A stretch of DNA of 5,712 bases from Gammaproteobacteria bacterium. Lineage in GTDB: Bacteria > Pseudomonadota > Gammaproteobacteria > Steroidobacterales > JABDKV01. Position 1 is the stretch's first letter. Each line of letters opens with the position of its first letter. The stretch spans positions 1 through 5,712 of the forward strand of contig JAOTXR010000163.1 in the NCBI GenBank assembly GCA_029862285.1, in the 5' to 3' direction. Shown in pieces: positions 1-5,712 of the stretch. The notes below the pieces were generated by a model, which saw only the letters and a list, made by a program, of their open reading frames with translations, was not told the DNA's origin and made no database searches. The position numbers and the translations under genes were made by a program.

Positions 1-1
1 C

Positions 2-2935
2 ACTTTCAATGTCGACATGGAACTCGAGCGTGCGCTCATCGAGGTGATGAACCGGCTCAACCGTGTCGCCAATTACCCGCCGGATGTTACCGAACCGGTG
101 ATCTATGCCGGACGTGGTCAATTCGGTTCTTCCATTGCCTGGTTTGCGGTCCGCCCGCTGCCCGGCCGTGACGACATCGACATGTCCGCCGAACAGGACT
201 TTGTCGAGGAGACTATTCAACCGCGCGTGGAGCGCGTGGCGGGCATCGCCAACTCCGATATCTATGGCGGTCGTGCCAGTGAGATTCGCATTACCTTCGA
301 TCCTTACCGGGCCGCGGCCTACAACATTGACATTCCCATGCTGGCCAATCTCACTGGCAACAACGTTGACATATCCGCCGGTTCCAGCGAAGTCGGTCGG
401 CGCAATTACACTGTTCGATATGCCGGCAAGTACGCACTGGAGGAATTCTCCAACATGGTACTGGCCTGGCGCGACGGCAGCCCGGTGCGGTTGCGCGACA
501 TAGCTACTGTGAAGCGCCAGCTGGTCGACCGTGGCGGAATACTGAGTCAGAACGGCGGGCCTTCGATTGCGTTTAACGCCCAAGCCGAGGTTGGCGTCAA
601 TGTCCTCCAGGTCATGGAAGATCTGAAAGCGGCCGTCAGCGAATTGAACGCGGGTCCGCTGCAACGTGCCGGCATGAGAATACAGCAAGTTTACGATGAG
701 ACCGTTTATATCAACGACTCTATCGGGATGTTGCGCACCAATCTGCTGATCGGCATCGGTCTGGCGATAACGATACTCTGGTGGTTCATGCGCAAGTTCA
801 GGGCAACGCTGGTAGTCGCCCTGGCCATTCCTATTTCCTTGTTTGTCGCATTTACTGCGTTGGGAATCAGTGGCCGAACGCTCAACATTATCTCGCTCGC
901 CGGACTAGCCTTTGCCATGGGTATGGTGCTCGATGCAGCGATAATTGTTTTGGAAAACATCGTGCGCCTGCGCGAGAAAGGCGAAACCAGTGCCGCTTCC
1001 GCTGAGACCGGTGCCACACAGGTGTGGGGCGCCCTGCTCGCCTCTACGGCAACCACCGTCGCTATTTTTCTGCCTATCATTTTTCTCAAAGACATTTCCG
1101 GCCAGTTGTTCGCCGATCTCGCGTTTACCCTGGCCACTGCGGTTGTTATTTCGCTTGTAATCGCAGTTACGGTTATCCCCACAGCGGCGCGCACCTGGTT
1201 GCACAATGTAGAACTCAAGGATCCGCATACCAGTTGGTGGGAAAACGGCACTAAGCTGGTGATGGCACTCACGGCTACCCGGGCGAAACGAACCATGTGG
1301 TTTGTGGGACTCTTCAGCCTCGCCGTCGGACTTAGCTGGTGGTTGAAGCCTAATCCGGATTACTTACCGACAGGCAAACAGAATTTTGTATTCGGCTTTG
1401 TGATTCCCCCGCCAGGGCAAAGCATAGATACCGCTGAAGCTGAATTCACCAAGGTCGTTGACCGTCGGCTGATGCCCTATATAAACGGCGATAAAGACCC
1501 ACAGCTGGACATGTATTTTCTTGGTGTGTTTGGGCGTTTTGGTTTTATGGGTGCACGCGTAACCCAGCCATGCCAGTTAACCGACGATAGCGATCGTATA
1601 CCGGTAATTACCGGGGTCGGTCGTTCGCTGTGCCAGTTTGGGCAGATGTTCAAAGACGATCCCGTCGAACAGGCAATTCAGGTTCTCAACGGCGAAGTGT
1701 TAAGAGGCTTTCCCGATACCATGGCATTCGCCTCACGGCGCGGGATATTCAGCAACGTAGGCGCCGGGCGCGGCATCGAACTCAACATACAAAGCCGCAA
1801 TCTCGATGCGATGCTGGCCGCGGCACAGGCAGGATTCGGGGCGACTATGCAGGCGCTGCCGGGGGCACAGGTGCGACCGGATCCCGGCCTGGAACTGGCC
1901 GAACCGGAACTGCGTTTTCAACCGAACGAACGGCTGATCGCCGAAGCGGGCTGGAACCGGCAGACGATGGCCCGGGTTATCCGCGCGGTCGGCGACGGTC
2001 TTTATGTCGGCGACTACTTCGACGGCGACCGGCGCCGCGACATCATCCTGCGTGCGTCACCATGGCTTACGCCTGAAGAACTCGCAGCGATGCCGCTGGC
2101 GACACCCGCGCTGGGTGTCATACCGCTCAGCGAACTGGTGTCGATGAACCGTACCGTGGGTCCTGACCAGATACGCCGGGTCGATCGTAGTCGCGCTATT
2201 ACGCTGCAGATCACGCCACCCGAAGATCTTTCCCTGCAGGAGACCATTCAAAAACTACGCGACGAAGTAGAACCCGTCATTCTGTCTCAACTTCCCGAAG
2301 ATGGCGCAGTCAGCTATTACGGCAGCGCGGACAACCTTCGCATCGCGCTGGGTAACATGCGCGACAGCCTTATGTTGGCTGTAGCGATCCTGTATCTGCT
2401 CATTTGCGCTCTGTTTCGATCATTCAAAGACGGATTCCTGGTCGTCCTGGCATTGCCGCTGGCAACCGTCGGGGGCGTGCTCGGGCTGCAACTCACTAAC
2501 CTGCTGACCTTTCAGCCGATGGACCTGCTCACGATGATTGGTTTCATCACATTGCTGGGCCTGGTCGTAAACAACGCCATTCTATTGGTGCACCAGACAC
2601 GCGCATTCGAACGCGAAGGCAAATCCCGCGACGATGCCGTGAGAGGCGCGGTACGGATTCGCCTCCGGCCTATCCTGATGAGTACACTCACCAGCCTGTT
2701 TGGCATGCTGCCACTGCTGCTCATACCAGGACCGGGCACCGAATTGTACCGTGGGCTTGCGGCAGTTATTGTCGGCGGTCTTAGCGTCAGCACCGTATTC
2801 ACGCTGGTATTGCTGCCAAGCTTGCTACGGGCGACATTTATAGAAGACACGCTGGCCCGGCTGTTTGGGCGGCCGGCGTCGCCGGCCGCAGCGGGTGCTG
2901 GCGGTGGCTATGCCGATCAGCGCCGTGGAGACTGA
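2..2935 (+). CDS. RND-family efflux transporter permease subunit (5' partial)
   Basis: Inner-membrane proton-driven pump of the RND superfamily (AcrB-like), expected to work as a trimer with the adaptor encoded next. The frame is open from base 2 with no stop; the Met at 17 is internal, because the five codons before it (TFNVD) continue the family's first periplasmic domain. About 977 codons are visible against about 1,050 in AcrB, so roughly 90-100 residues including TM1 are missing. Order seen: porter domain (to about 730), TM2-TM6 (about 740-1200), TM7 (about 1290-1345), second periplasmic loop (about 1350-2340), TM8-TM12 (about 2360-2830), then an Ala/Gly/Pro-rich tail. TM4 carries GMVLDAAI (Asp at 932-934) and TM10 GLVVNNAIL, followed by the conserved RLRPILMS. 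Compared with AcrB this keeps D407 but has Ala for D408 and Asn for K940. Only three cysteines are visible, two of them in the second periplasmic loop. The family is certain; the substrate and HAE/HME subclass cannot be told. Confidence 0.95.
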   Translation, partial: TFNVDMELERALIEVMNRLNRVANYPPDVTEPVIYAGRGQFGSSIAWFAVRPLPGRDDIDMSAEQDFVEETIQPRVERVAGIANSDIYGGRASEIRITFDPYRAAAYNIDIPMLANLTGNNVDISAGSSEVGRRNYTVRYAGKYALEEFSNMVLAWRDGSPVRLRDIATVKRQLVDRGGILSQNGGPSIAFNAQAEVGVNVLQVMEDLKAAVSELNAGPLQRAGMRIQQVYDETVYINDSIGMLRTNLLIGIGLAITILWWFMRKFRATLVVALAIPISLFVAFTALGISGRTLNIISLAGLAFAMGMVLDAAIIVLENIVRLREKGETSAASAETGATQVWGALLASTATTVAIFLPIIFLKDISGQLFADLAFTLATAVVISLVIAVTVIPTAARTWLHNVELKDPHTSWWENGTKLVMALTATRAKRTMWFVGLFSLAVGLSWWLKPNPDYLPTGKQNFVFGFVIPPPGQSIDTAEAEFTKVVDRRLMPYINGDKDPQLDMYFLGVFGRFGFMGARVTQPCQLTDDSDRIPVITGVGRSLCQFGQMFKDDPVEQAIQVLNGEVLRGFPDTMAFASRRGIFSNVGAGRGIELNIQSRNLDAMLAAAQAGFGATMQALPGAQVRPDPGLELAEPELRFQPNERLIAEAGWNRQTMARVIRAVGDGLYVGDYFDGDRRRDIILRASPWLTPEELAAMPLATPALGVIPLSELVSMNRTVGPDQIRRVDRSRAITLQITPPEDLSLQETIQKLRDEVEPVILSQLPEDGAVSYYGSADNLRIALGNMRDSLMLAVAILYLLICALFRSFKDGFLVVLALPLATVGGVLGLQLTNLLTFQPMDLLTMIGFITLLGLVVNNAILLVHQTRAFEREGKSRDDAVRGAVRIRLRPILMSTLTSLFGMLPLLLIPGPGTELYRGLAAVIVGGLSVSTVFTLVLLPSLLRATFIEDTLARLFGRPASPAAAGAGGGYADQRRGD
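2869..2889. repeat. Perfect GC-only palindrome (10-bp arms) near the permease 3' end
   Basis: Arms GCGGCCGGCG (2869-2878) and CGCCGGCCGC (2880-2889) are exact inverse complements around a single T. In RNA this could fold as an 8-bp all-GC stem with a 5-base loop. It encodes part of the Ala/Pro-rich tail of the permease and ends 43 bases before its stop codon. No T-tract follows, so it is not a standard terminator. It could be an mRNA-stabilising or attenuating hairpin between the two cistrons, or a chance product of GC-rich codons. Confidence 0.6.
2927..2930 (+). promoter_or_regulatory. Shine-Dalgarno for the adaptor gene, inside the permease gene
   Basis: GGAG lies 8 bases before the ATG at 2939 and overlaps the last codons of the permease gene. 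It supports that ATG as the start and suggests that ribosomes finishing the permease can begin on the adaptor nearby. Confidence 0.7.
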
Positions 2936-2938
2936 TTA

Positions 2939-4018
2939 ATGAAGTTGCTTTTGAAAACCATTATTGGACTGACCTGCCTGACCGGAACGCTTGCCCTGGC
3001 ACAGGGCGGGTTTCCCGCACCGGTTGAGGTAGCCAAAGCGGAACTGACGCAACTGGCTCCCCAGATCAAAGTACCGGGGACGGTACTCAGTCGGGACGAC
3101 GCCCGGCTGTCTGCCGAGGTGGCAGGCAATTTCGTGACCATTGTCGACGTCGGTACTCGCGTTGCCGAAGGCGATGTGCTGGCAAAGATCGAAGACGCCC
3201 TGCTGCTGGAACAACAGAGCGAAAACATAGGGCTTGTCACGAGCCAGAAAGCGCGTATTGCGTTCTTACAGCGTGAAGTGGAGCGCCTGCGCCGCCTGGC
3301 CGCACAAAACAATGCCGCACGCAGTCTGCTCGATCAGACCGAATCCGATTTGAGCGTGGCCCGCAGCGAACTGCGTGTGGCCCGCGCGCGCCTGGCACAA
3401 ATCGAAATCGGTCTTTACAAGTCGTCTATTCGGGCGCCATTTGCCGGTCGGGTTACCGAACGTTTCATCAATCCTGGAGAACGTGCCAGCATTGGCGACG
3501 ACGTCGTACGCGTGGTCAACATGGATCGGCTGGAAGTTGTTGCCCGGGCACCGCTGAACGCCGTGGCTTTTCTTGAAGAAGGCGCACCCATCCCTGTCGT
3601 TAGCGAACGTCATGCTGGTGACGGCAGTATTCGTGCAATCGTGCCGTTTGGCGATTCGCGCTCACACATGTTCGAACTACGCATCGACGTGCCGGCCGCA
3701 GACTGGATCATCGGCGAGAGTGTCCGTGTCAAAGTGCCAACTGCCGCCGCGCAGGAAGTTCTGGCTGTGCCGCGTGATGCCTTGGTACTGCGTGCCGATG
3801 GCGCGGCGGTTTATCGCGTTAATGCCGAGAACAAGGCTGAACGCGTTTCGGTACAGCCGGGCATGGGCGATGGCGAACTCATTTCAATAGCCGGCGATAT
3901 CCAGGTTGGCGACACTGTCGTAATTCGCGGCGCGGAGCGCTTACGCCCCGGTCAGGATGTGATGATCAACGAGGCTGGCGATCAGGGGAGCGGCCCGGCC
4001 GCCGCTGCTGGCTCCTAG
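2939..4018 (+). CDS. RND efflux periplasmic adaptor subunit (HlyD/AcrA-type membrane fusion protein)
   Basis: Bridges the RND permease to an outer-membrane channel in the periplasm. 359 aa, a normal length. Residues 1-21 form a Sec signal peptide (KLLLK, hydrophobic core, ALA before Q22). Cys13 does not sit in a lipobox, so a lipid anchor is unlikely. Residues about 45-90 and 160-195 are the two halves of the barrel-sandwich (lipoyl) domain, the second containing SSIRAPFAGRV and NPGE. Residues about 90-158 form the coiled-coil hairpin. About 197-268 is the beta-barrel, and about 270-345 the membrane-proximal domain (VPRDALV, then GDTVVIRGAERLRPGQDV). By eye the hairpin tip matches the AcrA TolC-binding RLS motif as R116, L120 and Ala127 in place of Ser. 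The gene starts 3 bases after the permease stop, so the two form an operon. No outer-membrane factor is visible. Substrate unknown. Confidence 0.95.
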   Translation: MKLLLKTIIGLTCLTGTLALAQGGFPAPVEVAKAELTQLAPQIKVPGTVLSRDDARLSAEVAGNFVTIVDVGTRVAEGDVLAKIEDALLLEQQSENIGLVTSQKARIAFLQREVERLRRLAAQNNAARSLLDQTESDLSVARSELRVARARLAQIEIGLYKSSIRAPFAGRVTERFINPGERASIGDDVVRVVNMDRLEVVARAPLNAVAFLEEGAPIPVVSERHAGDGSIRAIVPFGDSRSHMFELRIDVPAADWIIGESVRVKVPTAAAQEVLAVPRDALVLRADGAAVYRVNAENKAERVSVQPGMGDGELISIAGDIQVGDTVVIRGAERLRPGQDVMINEAGDQGSGPAAAAGS

Positions 4019-4029
4019 CGAGCAGCACT

Positions 4030-4072
4030 GCGACAGACCAGCCAGAATAATAGCTGTCGCCCTGCCCTTTTT
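4030..4072 (+). terminator. Candidate rho-independent terminator after the efflux operon
   Basis: GCGACAG (4030-4036) pairs exactly with CTGTCGC (4054-4060) across a 17-base loop. A run of five T follows at 4068-4072. It starts 12 bases after the adaptor stop, in the 63-base gap between convergent genes, where a terminator is expected. The long loop and the 7-base gap before the T-run make it weak. In the opposite direction no T-run follows, so it would serve the plus strand only. The rest of the gap shows nothing else. Confidence 0.4.
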
Positions 4073-4081
4073 GAATTTCGA

Positions 4082-4675
4082 TCAGGAGCGCTGCCAGACC
4101 AGGATGCGATTATTGGATGGCAGGTCGTAGTCGCCAGTGCGGCGCATGCCGCAACCGCTAGCCAGCCGGTCCAGATCGGTATCGTCACGCAAGCCCATGT
4201 GCCCCGCCCGGGCACGCAGGTCGTTATCAAATTGACGATTGCTTTCGCTGGTGAACTCACCAGCCCGGTTGACCGGTCCATAGAGCACGAAGGAGCCGCC
4301 AGGCTCCAGTACATCGGCAACACCAGCGTACATGCCGCCGACTTCGTCAAACGACATGATATGGCTGGTATTGGCGGTGTATACATCATCGTAACTGCGA
4401 TCGATTGGAAAGTTCTTCACATCGATCTCCAGCGGCAGCCTGACATTCCGCAATCGCGAGGCGCGAATGCGTGCCGTTATGCCATCGTGATGCTCGATCA
4501 GATCGCTGGTCTGCCAGTCCAGTTGCGGCATTTGTTCGGTAAAATAGACTGCATGTTGCCCGGTACCGCTACCAATCTCGAGGACAGTGTGGGGTTTGTC
4601 CCCTAGCAGCTGCCGCAGAATGGCAAGGATGGGCTCCTTGTTGCGGTCCGAAGCTTCAGACCATCCGGTTGTCAT
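4082..4675 (-). CDS. DUF938 family SAM-dependent methyltransferase-like protein
   Basis: 197 aa, class I methyltransferase fold, cytoplasmic; the substrate of this family is not known to me. Seen: an N-terminal [12 protein letters not shown] segment; SAM motif [13 protein letters not shown] (residues 31-42); an acidic residue at D58 after the second strand; ANTSHIMS (101-108); [12 protein letters not shown] (123-134); then [16 protein letters not shown] (141-156), GLRD (161-164) and a C-terminal [10 protein letters not shown] (185-194). Together these are the DUF938 signature. I chose the ATG at 4675. The frame stays open a further 22 codons upstream, but that stretch lies inside orn in another frame and does not look like the family. 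The start overlaps the orn stop as ATGA and no Shine-Dalgarno is seen, so translation is probably coupled to orn. Identification as DUF938 is firm; the reaction is not inferred. Confidence 0.92.
   Translation of the reverse strand: MTTGWSEASDRNKEPILAILRQLLGDKPHTVLEIGSGTGQHAVYFTEQMPQLDWQTSDLIEHHDGITARIRASRLRNVRLPLEIDVKNFPIDRSYDDVYTANTSHIMSFDEVGGMYAGVADVLEPGGSFVLYGPVNRAGEFTSESNRQFDNDLRARAGHMGLRDDTDLDRLASGCGMRRTGDYDLPSNNRILVWQRS
4672..4675 (-). promoter_or_regulatory. ATGA stop/start overlap between orn and the methyltransferase gene
   Basis: On the minus strand ATGA contains the methyltransferase ATG (4675-4673) and the orn TGA (4674-4672). With no clear ribosome site before this ATG, reinitiation by ribosomes finishing orn is the likely way it is translated. 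Confidence 0.75.
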
Positions 4676-5244
4676 CGCGATGGTTCGGCATGCACGACGT
4701 GCGGCGCAAACAAATGCTGGCGGTAATACTGTAACTCGCAAACCGAGTCGCGGATATCATCCAGCGCGAGATGTGAACTGTCTTTCTTGAAGCCGGCAGC
4801 CACATCAGGCGCCCACCGTCTCGCCAGCTCCTTAATGGTGCTCACGTCGAGATTGCGGTAGTGAAAGTAGCGCTCCAGCTCCGGCATCCAGCGTGCAAGA
4901 AAACGGCGATCCTGACAAATCGAATTGCCGCACATGGGCGACAATCCGGCGTCAATGAACTCCGCCAAAAAACCAATGGTCCCTCTCTCAGCTTCCTGCT
5001 CATCGATCTCACTGACCCTGACCCGATCGACTAGACCGGACTTGCCGTGCTGTCGTGTGTTCCAGTTGTCCATGCCCTGAAGAACTTCATCGGGCTGGTG
5101 AATCGCGAATACCGGGCCCTCGGCCAAAACGTTAAGGTAGCGATCGGTGACCAGTGTCGCAATCTCGATAACATAGTCATTCAGCGGATCGAGTCCGGTC
5201 ATCTCAAGATCGATCCAGATCAGATTGTCGGCCCGTTTTGGCAT
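4672..5244 (-). CDS. orn: Oligoribonuclease (DEDDh 3'-5' exoribonuclease)
   Basis: Degrades very short RNAs (mainly dinucleotides, including pGpG from cyclic-di-GMP turnover) to mononucleotides in the cytoplasm. 190 aa against 181 in E. coli; the extra residues form a C-terminal tail. All DEDDh catalytic residues are present at E. coli numbering: D12 and E14 in [13 protein letters not shown]112 in ICQDRRFL, and H158 and D163 in SSHLALDDI. Other family marks are [14 protein letters not shown] (32-44), [14 protein letters not shown] (58-71), [12 protein letters not shown] (104-115) and ELARRWAP (139-146). The start at 5244 fits the family's N-terminus and has TAAGGAG 11 bases upstream. It overlaps the downstream methyltransferase gene by 4 bases and is divergent from an M48 peptidase gene. 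Orn is generally essential or important in Gammaproteobacteria. Confidence 0.97.
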   Translation of the reverse strand: MPKRADNLIWIDLEMTGLDPLNDYVIEIATLVTDRYLNVLAEGPVFAIHQPDEVLQGMDNWNTRQHGKSGLVDRVRVSEIDEQEAERGTIGFLAEFIDAGLSPMCGNSICQDRRFLARWMPELERYFHYRNLDVSTIKELARRWAPDVAAGFKKDSSHLALDDIRDSVCELQYYRQHLFAPHVVHAEPSR

Positions 5245-5255
5245 GACTATATGCG

Positions 5256-5262
5256 CTCCTTA
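5256..5262 (-). promoter_or_regulatory. Shine-Dalgarno of orn
   Basis: On the minus strand TAAGGAG lies 11 bases before the orn ATG. It is a near-perfect anti-16S match at slightly long spacing. No other start codon lies in frame between it and the ATG, so it fixes the start. Confidence 0.7.
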
Positions 5263-5274
5263 AGCTTGCGACCG

Positions 5275-5283
5275 ATTCTAACA
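5275..5283 (-). promoter_or_regulatory. Candidate extended -10 promoter of orn
   Basis: On the minus strand TGTTAGAAT fits the extended -10 pattern TGnTATAAT, with 5 of 6 matches in the -10 hexamer. At 15-18 base spacing the -35 region is GC-rich and unlike TTGACA, which fits an extended -10 promoter. Transcription would start near 5268, giving a leader of about 24 bases that contains the Shine-Dalgarno. No equally good promoter is seen for the divergent peptidase gene: TTGACG at 5295-5300 has no well-spaced -10. Confidence 0.4.
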
Positions 5284-5328
5284 GACGCTAAGCTTTGACG
5301 CCCCGCGCAGGTACGATCAGAAATCAAC

Positions 5329-5712
5329 ATGCACCCATTGACGACTACATTTTTGGTATTGCTGCTGGCTGGCACGGCATTTCGACTTTGGCTGGCAACC
5401 CGGCAGATCGCTGCAGTAAAAGGCCATCGCGGACATGTGCCAAAGCCTTTCGATGAGACTATTTCTCTGGAAGATCATCAAAAAGCTGCCGACTACTCCG
5501 TAACACGTGTGCGCACAGGCATGCTGTCGGAATTGATTGATACTGCGTTACTCCTGGGCTGGACGCTGGCAGGTGGTCTGGCACTGCTGGACGGACTGTG
5601 GCGTAACGCCGGCCTGGGGCCGCTATTAACCGGTGTCGCAGTAATCGTCAGTGCGCTGATAATAATGTCCGTGCTCGAACTACCGCTGTCGGTTTATCGC
5701 ACGTTTGGCATC
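5329..5712 (+). CDS. M48-family (Ste24/CAAX-protease-like) membrane metallopeptidase, 3' partial
   Basis: The first 128 codons of a frame that runs off the window. The protein begins MHPLTTTFLVLLLAG, with a first membrane segment at about residues 5-24. A cytoplasmic stretch follows with VPKPFDETISLEDHQKAADY (37-56), the typical start of the Peptidase_M48_N domain, where the segment just before the second helix is strongly conserved. Further membrane segments lie at about 70-90 and 97-117, then ELPLSVYRTFGI, the usual junction before the catalytic half. The zinc site HExxH is not in the window, so activity cannot be judged. An in-frame TGA at 5296-5298 limits the start, and the ATG at 5329 is the only good one. 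Its ribosome site is weak (CAGG at 5308-5311, 17 bases away). It is divergent from orn. The family likely acts in membrane protein quality control or processing; that role is inferred. Confidence 0.88.
   Translation, partial: MHPLTTTFLVLLLAGTAFRLWLATRQIAAVKGHRGHVPKPFDETISLEDHQKAADYSVTRVRTGMLSELIDTALLLGWTLAGGLALLDGLWRNAGLGPLLTGVAVIVSALIIMSVLELPLSVYRTFGI

Noticed and set aside
706..1296. 196-codon open frame on the minus strand inside the permease gene
   Set aside because: It is fully antisense to conserved transmembrane codons, has no recognisable domain, and its composition mirrors the permease codons. It is a shadow frame.
2101..2119. Inverted repeat GACACCC / GGGTGTC with a 5-base loop inside the permease gene
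   Set aside because: Seven-base arms in the middle of a conserved coding stretch, with no T-run or nearby gene boundary. This is probably chance.
2917..3312. 131-codon minus-strand open frame across the permease/adaptor junction
   Set aside because: Arg/Ser-rich antisense translation of the adaptor's coiled coil, with no family resemblance. It would also overlap a tightly spaced operon junction.
4199..4606. 135-codon plus-strand open frame opposite the methyltransferase gene
   Set aside because: It is antisense to clear DUF938 motifs, has no ribosome site that I can see, and has no recognisable domain.
4676..4741. Longer start for the methyltransferase, 22 codons upstream of 4675
   Set aside because: The extra residues (rich in Arg, Ala and Cys) lie within orn and do not match the DUF938 N-terminus. 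The ATGA overlap start fits the family and operon habits better.
5295..5317. TTGACG followed by TACGAT as a promoter for the M48 peptidase gene
   Set aside because: The spacing is only 11 bases, too short for a sigma-70 promoter, and the implied start would leave almost no leader.

Overview
The window looks like chromosomal DNA from a Gammaproteobacterium of moderate to fairly high GC. The main evidence is a typical proteobacterial oligoribonuclease (orn) with a divergent M48 (CAAX-protease-like) metallopeptidase, a DUF938 methyltransferase, and an AcrAB-type RND efflux module. No species or genus can be named from the sequence alone. I see no phage, insertion sequence, CRISPR array, tRNA or rRNA. 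Gene density is high, with gaps of 3, 63 and 84 bases.

Left part (2-4018, plus strand): a two-gene efflux operon. The first gene is a large RND inner-membrane permease whose 5' end, including TM1, lies before the window. Three bases after its stop, with a good Shine-Dalgarno inside its tail, follows a periplasmic adaptor (membrane fusion protein) with a signal peptide, barrel-sandwich, coiled-coil hairpin and beta-barrel. The permease-first order is less common than the adaptor-first order of acrAB. No outer-membrane channel gene is visible. The permease lacks two of the charged residues of the AcrB proton relay and has an isolated pair of cysteines in its second periplasmic loop. A weak rho-independent terminator candidate follows the adaptor gene.

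Right part (4082-5244, minus strand): orn and a DUF938 SAM-dependent methyltransferase, overlapping by 4 bases (ATGA) and so probably translated together. This pair converges on the efflux operon. A short 84-base divergent spacer holds an extended -10 promoter candidate and a strong Shine-Dalgarno for orn. The N-terminal 128 codons of an M48-family membrane peptidase then run off the right edge, before its HExxH zinc site.

Overall this is a housekeeping and efflux region. I found no convincing new multi-gene system. The most useful observations are the unusual relay residues and cysteine pair of the permease, a perfect 10-bp-arm GC palindrome near the end of the permease gene, and the compact orn promoter region.
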